Shown: positions 1 through 10,906 of the stretch, in pieces
Layout of the letters: each line of letters begins with the position of its first letter
Numbering within the stretch: the first letter of the stretch is position 1
Source of the DNA: Manihot esculenta
Taxonomy: Eukaryota > Streptophyta > Magnoliopsida > Malpighiales > Euphorbiaceae
Direction of reading: 5' to 3'
NCBI RefSeq assembly: GCF_001659605.2
Contig: NC_035164.2
Span: 5,559,379 to 5,623,378, forward strand
DNA: 64,000 nt
Translations under genes and position numbers: made by a program
The notes under the pieces: model-generated
Seen by the model: only the letters and a program-made list of their open reading frames with translations
The model's database searches: none
Told to the model about the DNA's origin: nothing

Positions 1-1260
1 CGGTAGCGGTCCGATTTTCAGGTCGTTACAAATCAACCGGGTATTAATTTCGCTTTACGAGAAGTCTTTAAGGCATTTGATGCCCAGGCCATAAGGGGCC
101 ACGCGACCATGACCATTGGTCCCATTTCGTGAAAAGAGAATCACAAGTATGTGTCACTACTCTTACAATCACTCCCAAAAATCTAAAACTTTTTGTGAAG
201 GAGGAAGGTCCATTGCAGGCAGATGAGACTTTTTTATGATCGACGAAGGGAAGATGGGCTGCCAAGTGAGCAAATGAAGTTTGTAAGAAGTTCGTTAGGG
301 CTAGAAAATGCTCGGAAGCTTCTCAGGACTGGAAAATGTACGAAAGCTTGATAAGCCTGGAAAATGCCAAGGAGTTCATAAAGGCTAGAAAAATGTCCGG
401 AAACTTGTCAGGGCTAGAGAATGTCTAAAACCTCGTCAGGGCTAGAGAAAGCCTGGAAGCACGCTAGGGCTAGGAAATGCCTGTAAGCTCGATAAGCCTA
501 GAGAAAGCTCGGAATCATGTCAAGGCTAGGAAATGCCCGTAAGCTCGTCAAGACATTACTACATCACTCGAATCAATTTTTATCAGACAAGATTTTAGAC
601 CTGATTGGCCGACAGGGTAAGTAAGAAGAAAGTAAGGACATCATGCACTCAGCCCGAACAAACAAGCCACATGCCCAAGAACATGAAGACAATTGTTACT
701 TTCAAATCTAAAGAATTGAAGATCAGCGGGGGATCTCTAATGTTACATAACAATCGCCCAAAATAGGCAGTAAACTGTCACCATAAAATAAAGTCACGTT
801 GCAAGAATCTGGTAAACTAATATGCGGTCCTACCCGGAGAAAAGAAGACCCAGGTGCTTCAGGTCGGCCTTAGGACAAATCAGCCTCAGGTTGGACAAAC
901 TCGCCCTCTCAGCTTCTGAGCGAGGCTCCATAAGGAAGTTATCGTTAACAGCTACAATTCAGCAGATTCTCTTTTACGCCTGCGATCACAAAATTTTCAA
1001 CCAATTAGTCGGTGAAGATCCCTTACCAACGAGCTGACCACATTATTGTTGGATTATTAGGAAAGGCTATATTTATCCCTATTTTCTTACAATATAAAGA
1101 AAGAACAATCACGGAGGCAAAAATATACAATTCTCTTATACAAATACACTCAAATTCTTCGTTCACTCTATTTTTTAGTTTACTAGTTTGAACATCGAAA
1201 TGACTGTCGTGGGCACCCACCACCTCACTTTCTCTGTTTTGTAAGATTAGCCAATTGCAG
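1..1260. mobile_element. Degraded LTR-retrotransposon remnant
   Basis: This non-coding stretch is clearly more GC-rich than the AT-rich DNA that follows it. It carries the 28-bp tandem repeats described separately. It ends in LTR-like sequence with a TATA-like ctatatttat near 1062 and pyrimidine-rich stretches, just before a TAA microsatellite. No reverse transcriptase or gag domain is readable in any frame, and the short ORFs here match nothing I recognise. The most likely reading is the 3' untranslated region plus LTR of a Gypsy-type element whose coding part lies off the left edge. Boundaries and strand are uncertain. Confidence 0.4.
301..552. repeat. 28-bp tandem repeat, nine copies
   Basis: Nine diverged head-to-tail units begin CTAGAAAATG or CTGGAAAATG or close variants, followed by a GGAAGCTYGTCAGGG-like half. 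Unit starts are about 301, 329, 357, 385, 414, 442, 470, 498 and 526. One unit has 29 bp, the last 27, the rest 28. The units touch without spacers, so this is a minisatellite and not a CRISPR array. Such arrays are common in untranslated regions of plant LTR elements, which fits the surrounding remnant. Confidence 0.85.
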
Positions 1261-1274
1261 TACTACTCTATTCC

Positions 1275-1275
<1 letters not shown>

Positions 1276-1328
<53 letters not shown>
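1276..1328. repeat. (TAA)n microsatellite
   Basis: An uninterrupted run of TAA triplets, about 17 copies, at the boundary between the LTR-like remnant and AT-rich DNA. Confidence 0.95.
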
Positions 1329-1331
<3 letters not shown>

Positions 1332-1374
1332 TCTTCGATAGTCATAAAATTATATTTAAATTTTAAAAATATTT

Positions 1375-1466
1375 TTTTTGAAATGGGGATCGGGAATTAG
1401 GGAGTAGAACCTGAAACCTTTCAGATTTACTCAGATGCACTTACCACCAGGTTAAGCTTATGAGTA
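1375..1466 (-). mobile_element. tRNA-derived SINE, minus orientation
   Basis: On the minus strand this reads as a short tRNA-like sequence. It has a box-A-like stretch ending GGTGGTAAGTGC, a box-B-like AGGTTCTACTC, and an A-rich tail (T-run at 1372-1379 on the plus strand). It is flanked by a perfect 18-bp target-site duplication, TAAATTTTAAAAATATTT, at 1357-1374 and 1467-1484. A second copy of the same family lies in the opposite orientation at 2299-2395. The long, variable TSD and A tail indicate LINE-mediated insertion. Confidence 0.82.
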
Positions 1467-2008
1467 TAAATTTTAAAAATATTTAAAAAATAAAATATAG
1501 TATTTACATGTAACTAAAAATCTTTTGAAATATACACTCATTTTTATAATATTATTAACTATAATTATAGTTTTAGATGATTTATACTTATGATACATGA
1601 ACTTCAAATCTGTTATAATATATTATATAAATTTAAATTGTAACATAAAATCTCAAAAACTTTAGTTTAGATAATATAAAAATGTACGTGACTTGTAGTC
1701 ATCAATTTACAAGTTCGTTACTAATATAGCTTCAAATTAAATAAATAATAATAATAAAAGAGCCTAAATACCCTCACCCTCAATCTCCCTTTACCTCACC
1801 ACAAACCTTTCTCTCTATTTTAGTTGTCAATCTATTTTTTTTATGAACACAATAAAAAAAAAAATATAACAGAAAATGAGCCAATTTTATGAAAGTTAAA
1901 GAATCAGAAGAAGAAAAAAAAAAAAAAGGTGAAATCATAACTAAATTTATGATAAATCAATATCATTTTTAATTTAAGTTTTCACATTATTATAAATAAA
2001 CGTTTAAG

Positions 2009-2010
<2 letters not shown>

Positions 2011-2041
<31 letters not shown>
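2011..2041. repeat. Poly-A tract
   Basis: About 31 consecutive A residues between the two SINE copies, followed by G-rich AGGGGAAG. It could be the tail of an older retroposed sequence, but no body is recognisable. Confidence 0.9.
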
Positions 2042-2044
<3 letters not shown>

Positions 2045-2298
2045 GAAGATAGGGGAGGGAAGAGTGAAAAAATACTAGGATTGGAATACGTAAAAAGGAA
2101 TGTTTTGAAATTTAAGAAAAAAGAACTTGGTTGAAATGTATGAGAAAAATAAGAAAAAGAATAAAATGGTTGGAGATTTTGGGAAGAAAATTTTATGTTG
2201 AGATGGGTAGAAAAAGAGAGAAAAAATATATATATATTTAGATTTTATGGTATTTAAGATAATTTATTTTTTTTATTATTTTAAATAGAAATTAGGGA

Positions 2299-2395
2299 AT
2301 TCACAGGTATAGTCTCGTGGTAAGTGCATGTGAGTAAATCTGAGAGATTTCAGGTTCTACTCTCCCAGTCTTTAATTCCTATTTCAAAAAAAAAA
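2299..2395 (+). mobile_element. tRNA-derived SINE, plus orientation
   Basis: A box-A-like TAGTCTCGTGGTAAGTGCA and a box-B-like AGGTTCTACTCTCC are followed by a short unique body and an A tail. Ten-base direct repeats AAATTAGGGA flank it at 2289-2298 and 2396-2405. It is the same family as the inverted copy at 1375-1466. The tRNA-like part is too short and unstructured to be a functional tRNA gene. Confidence 0.82.
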
Positions 2396-2405
2396 AAATT
2401 AGGGA

Positions 2406-3110
2406 TTAGAATTATGGGAATTGGACTTGTATTTCAATGATAGTAATATACTTTCACTCACTTAATCAAATCAGACATTTAATATGTGATATTTATGTTA
2501 TAATTGGAAAAACAGTGATTATAGATTATAGAATTTTTATGTTATTTAAATTAAAATCAAAAAGATTTTATATAACAATTTAAAATGTATATGTTGGTTA
2601 TTTACTATATGAAATATAGTAAAATTTATTAGTTGGACTATCAATTTTAAAAGATATTAGAATATTTCTGAGGCGGTAAAAGATTTACCAATTAGTCTTT
2701 TTTTAATTAATTTTAGCCGTTAAGTTTTACTATTTAATCTCTATATTATAGAAAAAATTTTTAATTGGTATTCTAATTTTGTAAAAATATTTACTAATTA
2801 GTCTTTCTATACTAAGAGTATTTTAAAATTATTTTTCAATATTTATCACCTAAAATTGATGGAGTGATTAATTAGTACAGTTTTTAAAACTTTAGAAATG
2901 TTTAATATATTTTTCAAAATTAAAAGATTAACTAATGAATTTTCATATATCACATACTAAATTTTTCTATATTATATTAATACATATATTTAAGTTAATA
3001 CACTGCTATCATAATTTATCCATTATAGTTTCATAGATTTCGATTTTTTACCTAGAAAAGTAAAAAAATAAAAATCTTAACCACTGGTTTCAAAATTTTC
3101 TTTTTCGGAC
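2406..3110. other. AT-rich intergenic DNA
   Basis: Mostly A and T with no recognisable gene, element end or RNA. Small inverted AT-rich segments occur but nothing supports a feature call. Confidence 0.6.
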
Positions 3111-3595
3111 TAGGGTAGAAGTGAGCATTCGATTAGTTCGGTTCAAAATCAAACCGAACCGAATAAATTGAAAATTAAAATTTTAGCATTTATGAAAACC
3201 GAACCGAATTGATTTTGATCAGAAACTGAATCGAACTGAATCGATCTAATTCGGTTCGATTCGATTTGATTTGATCGATTTCAATTTTTAATAAATTTTT
3301 TATTTTTTTACACTTTATTTTTAGTATTTTAAAATTTAATTAAAATATTTTAATTTTAATATGGTTTAATTTCTTTATATTATTGAAAAATACATATTAT
3401 TATCACTATCAGTTCGGTTCGATTTTTTTTATTTTTTTTATCAAAATCGAACCGAACTGAAATAATCGAAATTTCTAAAATTAAAAACTGAACTGAACCG
3501 AACCGAAATTAATAATAAATCAATCTAAATTTTTAAATTAATTCAATTCGATTAATTTTTTCGATTTGAATCAAAAACCGATGACTCTGATTTAC
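3111..3595. mobile_element. AACCGAA-rich MITE, diverged copy
   Basis: The left end TAGGGTAGAAGTGAGCATTCG matches the family terminus TAGGGGTGAGCATTCGG. The interior carries many AACCGAACCGAA / TTCGGTTCGG blocks around an AT-rich core, as in the copies at 4073, 35767, 37154 and 56315. The right terminus is eroded and no target-site duplication is visible. It has no coding capacity. Confidence 0.7.
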
Positions 3596-4072
3596 CATGC
3601 AACTATCCCTATAGGACATGGTAAGATTTAATACGTTTCATAAACATGATTAGACTTACCGCATCCCATAAACATTATTGACTTAGAATTAAAAGAAAAA
3701 TGCTTAATTAACCTTATCAAGTTCATTGAACTTGATAAGAGATGGAAAAATCTCTCCTCTACCACAATGGAACAACTTTAATGAGTTGTATCATCACGGA
3801 ATATTGCAGGAGGCATACGTTGATATTTCCTACAAGTTTGATTGCACCTTAAAAGTGTGGTAAAAAAAATTATTTTCAATCGTAACGCCGTAATAAACTA
3901 AAAAAAATAATTAAAATTGTGTCGCAAAAACCGTTATTAAATGCTACTATATCATTGTGATACGATTTTATATGTGGTTTCTATATAAACCAACCCGGCA
4001 CCCTCCCACACAAACACAATATTTCTCATCTCTACCTCTAACGCAATTTCCTCTAAATTAGTTAACTTCAAC

Positions 4073-4585
4073 TAGGGCTGTGCAATTGGTCGGTTTGGTT
4101 TCAAACCGAACCGAACCGAAAAAATCGAAAATCAAAGTATAAAAATATTAAAAACCGAAAAAATTGATTATAAAAATATAATTGAACCAAATCGAACTGA
4201 TAAAAATCAGTTCGGTTTGGTTCGGTTCGATTCAAACCAAAATCTGTAATTTTTTTTAATTTTCTGCTTTTAATTTCAGTAGAATAATTTAATAAATATT
4301 TCACATAAATTTATCAATAAATATTATTTGAATACATAATAATAATACTTAAAAAATCTATAAAAATCCATATAAAATTTAAAAATATATATAAAATCAG
4401 TATTTCTATGTATAAAATCGATTTTTCGGTTATTTAACACGTCTAAACTGAACCAAACCGAAAATCGAATAAATTAAAAAATACTAATCGAACCGAACCA
4501 AATCTTCCGATTAACCGAACCATTAAACCGAAATTGATCGGTTCAATTTAGTTTTTCGGTTCAGACCGATTTATGCTCTCCCCTA
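4073..4585. mobile_element. AACCGAA-rich MITE with 8-bp TSD
   Basis: The termini are TAGGGCTGTGCA on the left and the inverse TGCTCTCCCCTA on the right. Perfect 8-bp direct repeats ACTTCAAC flank them at 4065-4072 and 4586-4593. An 8-bp TSD with TAGGG-type inverted ends points to the hAT superfamily, non-autonomous. The interior is an inverted arrangement of CGGTT-rich blocks separated by AT-rich sequence. A minus-strand ORF within it is an artefact of the repeats. Confidence 0.82.
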
Positions 4586-4593
4586 ACTTCAAC

Positions 4594-5290
4594 TTCACTT
4601 TTATTTATTAACTTAAATTAAAATACATAAATAGTTGTTATTGATATAAAATTAGTATATAATATGTGTTTATTTTATAAATTTTAATATAATATTTATT
4701 AGTAATATAATATAAATTTTATATGATATATTTATATAAATTGTTGAGTTTTGATTTTTCATAAAATATTCTATATATATAATTAGATTGTACGTTAGAA
4801 GATAATATAAATATGTTTAATAAGTTAAGTAACTTTTTTAAAAAAATAAGTTAAGTAAATTAAAGTTAAACATTTAAATTAATTTTAAAAAATTAAATCA
4901 CCCATAATTTAGCAATTTATTGTCAATAATTCATAATTGATATAGTAACTAGAAATAATAATAAAAATAAATCGTAATTGTCATAGAAAAGTAGAAAATT
5001 TTGAGGAACATATTGTTAATATATATCATAAGTATTATTAATATAAAAGTAAAAAAATTATAAAATGTGTTTTAATTTTTTTTGGATTGGACATAAATTA
5101 TGAAATTATGTAAATAATTTAATTTAAAAATTCAATAAATTTTGCTAATATATTTTAGGGAAAAATATAAATAAGTACCATATAGGTTTATCCATTTTTT
5201 ATTTCAAGGTCTAGAGTTTTGTATTAAAATAGTACCCGTGGTTTCGCGTTATTAGCAAATAGTGATAATTTTTAGATGGCATATGATGTT
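4594..5290. other. AT-rich intergenic DNA
   Basis: Long A/T runs with no ORF of note, no splice-supported exon and no recognisable element. Base composition changes sharply near 5300, where the retroelement begins. Confidence 0.6.
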
Positions 5291-5299
5291 TTGAGATTC

Positions 5300-5982
5300 A
5301 GAGAATAGGATTTTTAGTACGTGTGTGTAAAGATTGTCCCCAGGAGGGTATCCTTCCTCCTTTTATTCCTATTCTTCCTTACGAGAGACGCCTCCCGATT
5401 TTTTCTCTACAGTGACCCATGTCTTTGTCAGGCAAGTCCGTACATACTGTATTGTTAGTTCCCTCACCTATATCAGGCGGACATTTAATTTTATCTAGTG
5501 GGCATGCGAATAGGCTGCGAAAAGACTGGACCTGCCGTTCTTTTTCAGGTCCCATCATTGGGTTGGTTCTTCTCCTTACTAGGCTTAGGCTTACGGGCGG
5601 CCCAGTTTGCTACACGCTCCTGAGCCCAAACCCGAGCTGTAGAGTAGGCTAGCCAAGGGGTACGCCGGACCCTAGGCCTATTCTATTTTCACGGACCAGA
5701 TCTTTGCCCTAGGGGGGAGATGAAGCCCAATAGTTATTAATTGTCCCTTTACCTCCTCAGCAGTTATTGCATGAGTGATGAGGGGGTAAATATCGAGAAT
5801 CCATTATGACTGCATGACTCGAGAATAGTTCCCATCAAAACATCTCTTCTTCAATTTACTGTTTTCAAAATTCAAATTCTCCCAATCTTCACAGAACCCT
5901 TACTTTCCTTCTGCTTTCTGCGTTCTCCGCTCGTCTTGTTCTTCTGCCCCAATCGCTTCTAAGGTACATTTTTCCTACTGCC
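5300..5982 (+). mobile_element. 5' flank of gag-like retroelement (LTR/leader)
   Basis: This GC-richer block directly precedes the broken coding region starting at 5983. It contains GGCCCA/GGGCCC-type segments and a leader rich in CTTCT/TTCTCC. By position it should be the 5' LTR plus leader of the element, but no matching 3' LTR was found by eye and no TSD was identified. Short ORFs inside it are not supported. Confidence 0.4.
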
Positions 5983-7844
5983 ATGGATAACTCAAAGCTT
6001 CCTGATGTCATGAATCTAGAATATAATATTACTCCCTCCACCTTGAAAATTTTCTTTTCTCAAGAATACCTGGATACACCTCTCTTTCGCATTTGGACTC
6101 CCTTTCGTAATGAGAGGATTGTTCTTCTCGATCCTCCTCCCTCTGGTCTAATCGACCCTTAAAAAGACTGTAGTTTAGTTTTCTTTGTCAAACAGCGCGA
6201 GTATGGCTTAACTTTCCCCTTCTCACCCTTCTTTGTTGAGGTCTTCTAGTATTTCGGAATAACCCCTCGGATGCTGGCTCCTAATTCGGTTCTTTTTTTG
6301 TGTTCCTTTGAGTCCATTAGTCTGAGCTGGGGTATCACGCCCACAGCTCGTTTGTTTGTTACCTTTTTCTAGCTGGTTCGGGTGGTTCAAAGTTTTTACT
6401 ATTTTGCCCCCCGAGGAGGGCTGTCCATTTTCTCGGATCATAAAGACTCAATCAAGGGCTGGGAAGAGGGGTTTGCTGTGGTGGAGTTGAAAGGGGGCCC
6501 TGAAGTGTCTTGGCAGGTGGACCTCCCTTGGAGGGATGTTCCTCTGGGCTGCAATGATCTCCCCCAGCTGAGCCTCTCTAAATAGATCGGCTTTCTCCGG
6601 CTGACTTCCGTTGAGCAGAAGTATGATGTCGAGAAATGCATGTTTGTGTCTAGTCTTCAATACTGTAAAGATGCGGGTATTTTACTCTGTTTAGCCATCT
6701 TGTTTTTGGTTTTCTTTTTCAATTTTTGTTGAATGCCTTTCTTACTATTTTTGTTGTTTGTAGCTTTCGAGGTTCCCATGGATAAGATCAAGCCCCCAAA
6801 GAACTTTGCTATGTCTCAGGAGAGCATGAGGGCTGCTCTAGATGCCTTTTGGGCCGGGCAATTGGTGGCTGATGCAACTCGGGAGGTCGCCCAGATCATT
6901 TCTTCCAGGTCGTTGGATCGTACCATTCCTCCTGCCCCAATTTCCTCTCATGCTCCTAAACCGAGCTCCAAGGATTCTAGGGCCTCCAGGGATTCCTGCC
7001 GCAGCAGGTCCCGCTCCTCTCCCCAATCTCCCAAGGTCTCTAGGTCCGAACAGGCCCCCATCCTAACTTCCCAGGGGCTCATGGTGATTGAGTAGTCAAC
7101 TGAGGTCGTGCCGCTTGTGAGAATTAAGGCTGCTCCTACTCCCAGGGGCGCTCCCGAAGAGAGAATTGAGGTCGCTCCAATCGAAGGGGGGATTCCTGAG
7201 GGTGGATGTGAGGTTGCCCTAGTAAGCGGAGACGCCTCAGAAATTGGAGCTGAGATCGCGCCTGTTGGCAAGGGCACCTCTAAGGAGGGGGCTAAGTCCA
7301 AGTCTGTTGTCGCTGCTCCTCGCCAGAAGAAGACCTCGGACGGTAGTGATATCATTGTAAAAGGGGGCCACTGGCAAGCGAGCTCCCCCCTCAGAAGCTC
7401 CTACGGCGGCTCCAGCTCCAAAAAGGGTCTGTGCTTCCAAGCAACCGGGTCCAGCTCTGCCTCCCTTTGAGAAAGTGAAAACTTCTGTGGAGCCGTTGTT
7501 TTCTGCCCCCGACAATGAGGTTCTGAACGCAGAAGACATTACCCACCAATCTCCTGCGAGCATTGTTGCAGAGTTATTGCAGGAGAGGATGTTCGGCAGG
7601 ATCACTGAGGCTTCGGACCCGCGCCTGCTTGCTCTTACTGGCCTTTTAGCCAGCTATACCTGAGAATAGATGGCGTTCCATTCCTGTACTCGAGGGGAGC
7701 TTGGGGACACAGTCAGGGAGATGCTCCTCATGGTGAGTTATTTTCTTCAGTTTTGGGATTGTACCTTGTTCCTATTGTTTTCTATTTTAACAGTTTTTCC
7801 TTCTTTGTTAGGTGATGGGTCTCTTTATGGAGATTGATGCCCGC

Positions 7845-7928
7845 GACCAGTCTCTTTGGAGCTCGGTAAACCGTCATATTAAGGAGGACCAGTCTCTTCG
7901 GAGCTCGGTAGACCGTCAGATTAAGGAG
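7845..7928 (+). repeat. 42-bp tandem duplication
   Basis: Two adjacent near-identical 42-bp units starting GACCAGTCTCTT, at 7845-7886 and 7887-7928, encode 14 residues each. The length is a multiple of seven residues, so the coiled-coil register is kept. Confidence 0.9.
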
Positions 7929-8437
7929 GCCCATCATGAGGAGAACCTTACAGCGACGAGTGACGCCCGGGGTCATCTCGCTGCAGCTTAGGAGCACCTG
8001 AAATTCCTCCAAGAGGAGCTAGCCTGGACTCGGGAGGCTGTCAAGAGGGCTAATGAGAGGGCAGCTACCGCAGAGACTCGTCGTGATGAAGTTTTGGAGC
8101 AGCTGTCCTCCTTGGAGAATTCCCATCGCGAGAGAGATGAGGCCCTGGCCCAGCGCAAGGAGGCCTGGCGTCAATATGAGACAGCCAAGGTGGACCATGA
8201 TAACATCCAAATCCGTTGTGAAACGGTCATGGCCCAAAGGGACGAGGCCCTGCCTTAGATTATTGTCCTCGAGCAGGAGCTTGGCAAGCGCACTGAGAGT
8301 CTGAAAGACCTGACCTTGGCAGCAGAGGAGTCAAAGCTTCAATAACAACAGCTCTGCCAAGAAGTTAAAGCCTTGGAAAGAAGATGTTCCGCCTGCTTGA
8401 GGACGCCAAACTTGCTGAGGACAGGGTCCGATTAATG

Positions 8438-8671
8438 TGTGAGGAGCGCCTGCGGGAGTACAAAGAGTCCGCTGAGATGAAAGCAGAGATCGATCAGCCC
8501 TGCTAGAAGTGCTTACTGGAATATAAGGGCTCTTCGGAGCTGAAGACTGAAATCGAGCAGGCTTGTAAAGATCGTCTCCAACGCTACAAGGACTCCCCTA
8601 AGCTGAAGGCCAAGATTATAGAGGCCTGTGAGGCACGACTTGCGGATTTCAAGGCTAATCCTTTGAAGGCC
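8438..8671 (+). repeat. 63-bp (21-residue) coding tandem repeat
   Basis: Units start at 8438, 8501 and 8564, and a partial fourth at 8627. Each encodes a Cys, then an RLxxYK-like stretch, then ELK and an acidic tail ending in a Gln/Glu-Ala/Pro pair. The 21-residue period equals three heptads, which suits an extended coiled coil. The second unit carries a TAG stop directly after its Cys codon. Confidence 0.85.
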
Positions 8672-8690
8672 AATCTACTAATCCTGTATC

Positions 8691-9220
8691 ACTGCCACAT
8701 GATGTTCCGATGCTACTTCCAAGGCAACCATTAGCCATTCTAGGCAGTTGCGTGAAAGCAGGTCATTTAGAAGTCCTTGTTCATCGTCAACACTCTTCAC
8801 CAGCCGATGCTTTAGGAAAATGCCTCTTAGTTACAACAATAATTCTTTAATCTTGTGCTTGAGGACAAGCACGTGGAGCAGGGAGAAGTAAAGTTAGCAG
8901 GCCCTTGATTATATACAAACGGTTCACTCATGGGAAGAAAAAAGGAAAGCAAGACAGCTGGGTCAGTAAGATCAACGACAGTTGAGATGTTACTAGTACA
9001 AACTTAGTGCCGAAACAATAATGTTACTGCCATGTTTTCCATGATTTTTAATTGTTAGTCATGATGTAAATAGTGGTATTAATGATGTCTTTCGATTATT
9101 TAAATTCGTCGATTGTAGGATGGTGATCCTCCATGTTTTCCCCTTTTATTGAAGATGGTTATTCTCCCTTGTGTATTTAAGTTTAGCAAATCAATAAAGG
9201 AGACATGAACAAAATTTTCC
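8691..9220 (+). mobile_element. 3' part of an LTR element
   Basis: Downstream of the coiled-coil gene the sequence contains a purine-rich GGAGCAGGGAGAAG at about 8876, resembling a polypurine tract. LTR-like sequence follows, with a polyadenylation-type AATAAAGG near 9190. It may be the 3' end of the same element, but the join at about 8690 could also mark a different one. No coding domain is certain. Confidence 0.35.
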
Positions 9221-9352
9221 AAAAAAGTATATGGATACTCAACTCATGAGATTCTTAAGTTCTCTCGAACGAGCTTATCTTTCTTTCAACATAGAAAGAA
9301 AAAAAACTCTTAGTCCACCTTCCTCCATTGATTCCATACCTCCATCCCAAAG

Positions 9353-9408
9353 ATCCATAACTCGATCCATTGCATAGGACCTCCATAACTCGATCCATTG
9401 CATGGGAC
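9353..9408. repeat. 28-bp direct repeat, two copies
   Basis: TCCATAACTCGATCCATTGC plus eight further bases occurs at 9353-9380 and again at 9381-9408 with one difference. Confidence 0.85.
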
Positions 9409-9420
9409 CCTATTATAATA

Positions 9421-10540
9421 CACGCATTCTTTTTTTTTTTTTTTAAATAAATAATACACGTATTCTTATTCTTTATCTTTATTTTATAATTTTTTTGTAA
9501 TAATAAATATAACATATTTATTTCATTACGCTATATATTTTGAGATTTTTGAGTGTAATTTTTATATTTTTTCTTTGTAAGTCTTATAAGAAAAAGGAAA
9601 TCACATTTATAGATAAAACATGAGAAATAGATAAAAAAATATTATCTTTTAGTAGTGAAAAAAAAGTTAATATTGAATGGGAATAGAAACAATGAGAATT
9701 ATAATGTTTTAGTTAATATTATTTTTTATTTTAAAAACTAATAATTTAAAAGAAAAATCAAAATATTCTTATTATAAAGTAAAGCACATGTTGTATTAAA
9801 TATTTTTTAATACTATAAATTATTATTTATCTCTAAAAAAATTATAAACTAAAAGGCAAAATTAATACACATATGAAATAGAACATTTTAAATAATATAC
9901 CTATAAAGTTTTAACAATTAAGTATTTTGTTATTTAATATTTATAATATAAAAAAAATTTATTAGTTGATTTTATAATTTTATAAAAATATTTATTAATT
10001 TTTATTCATATTAAAAATATTTTAAACTTACAATAATTAATAATTAAAATTAATAAAAAAATTAATTAATAATTTTTTAATTTTTATTTTTAAAATTAAT
10101 AAACTAATTAATGATTTTTCTATATAATAGAAACTAAATAATAACATTTTCATTTTTTAATATTTAACAATTAAATTAATAAAAATAATAATTAATATAT
10201 TTTTAAAATCTAAAAAATATTTTAATATATTTTTAAAATAAAAAATTAATTAATAAATTTTCTATTGAAAAAATTAATAAATTTTAATACCATATTAATC
10301 AAATAATAATTTTTTTCTTATTATAGTATGAAATATTTATAAAATATTTATATTCTTATTTTATTATTAATATCATTATTTTAAAAAGTATTTTATTATT
10401 TATTTTTATATAAAAATTTATAAAATTATATTTATTCAAATAAAATTCTGAAAACAATTATTAACAAGTAAAAAACTAATTTTAATTTTTTAAAAAATAA
10501 AAAAAATAGAAATCATGCTACCAAATAAAAAGGTACATAA
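9421..10540. other. AT-rich intergenic DNA upstream of the 686-aa gene
   Basis: Over 80 percent A/T by eye with no recognisable feature. The last 290 bases or so, from about 10255, belong to the segment duplicated at 25610. Confidence 0.6.
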
Positions 10541-10906
10541 TAAACCTAATCAAACACTATATCCGTTATTAAAAAGACCCTTAAATCGCCATCCCTAAAA
10601 CACCTCTCAACTCTCAAGTTTCAGCACTGCTGCCCTCCCCCTTACCACCTTCGGCCTCTCCGCCTCTTCTCTGGTACAGCCGTGTGCCTCCCGCCGATCG
10701 TCCCTCCGCTCTTCACGCTGTCAACGTCGTTGCGGCGTCCGCTGGTCCTGGTTGCTTCTTCGCTCTCCTCCTCCGCTTCCTCTGGTCCTCGTCGCTGCAT
10801 CCGCTGGTCCAGTCCTGCCGCCCGGTTCTGCTCCTTGCTGAAGGCAGATTCTGGCGAGGTTCATTCTGCCACGGCTTGAGTGATAGGTTCATTTTTGCCT
10901 GTTTAC
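10541..10906 (+). promoter_or_regulatory. Pyrimidine-rich 5' leader of the 686-aa gene
   Basis: The sequence before the ATG is rich in CT and CCTC blocks, in contrast to the AT-rich DNA upstream. It contains short upstream ORFs starting at 10682 and 10684 that end before the main ATG. A nearly identical leader precedes the truncated copy at 26236. The transcription start is unknown; a 5' UTR is inferred from position. Confidence 0.5.

Larger units (their letters stand above)
5983..8690 (+). pseudogene. Gypsy-type transposon (Transposase_28-like) gag-like gene, broken
   Basis: Translation from ATG 5983 gives an N-terminal part resembling the plant 'putative gypsy-type transposon' domain, with YGLTFPFSPFFVEVF and YFGITPRMLAPNS as landmarks. 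A Ser/Pro/Arg-rich linker and a long coiled coil follow. Two introns with good GT-AG borders are likely, about 6675-6762 and 7733-7811. In-frame stops occur at 6160, 6248, about 6370 and 6582, at about 7093, and three times in the coiled coil. A frameshift lies near 8370. Several stops are TAG or TAA where CAG or CAA would fit. The C-terminal part holds 21-residue tandem repeats, annotated separately. The biochemical role of this family is not well defined; here it is dead. Confidence 0.65.

Noticed and set aside
301..552. CRISPR-like array of 28-bp repeats
   Set aside because: The units abut with no unique spacers, and the setting is a plant nuclear genome.
2299..2395. Possible tRNA gene with A and B boxes
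   Set aside because: The sequence cannot form a full cloverleaf, ends in an A tail and has target-site duplications, so it is a SINE.
4101..4304. 67-codon minus-strand ORF rich in Arg, Phe and Asn
   Set aside because: It is the translation of the AACCGAA repeat blocks inside a MITE; similar frames appear in other copies.
6948..7355. 135-codon minus-strand ORF
   Set aside because: It is antisense to the Ser/Pro-rich linker of the gag-like gene, whose plus-strand frame has family similarity and splice sites.
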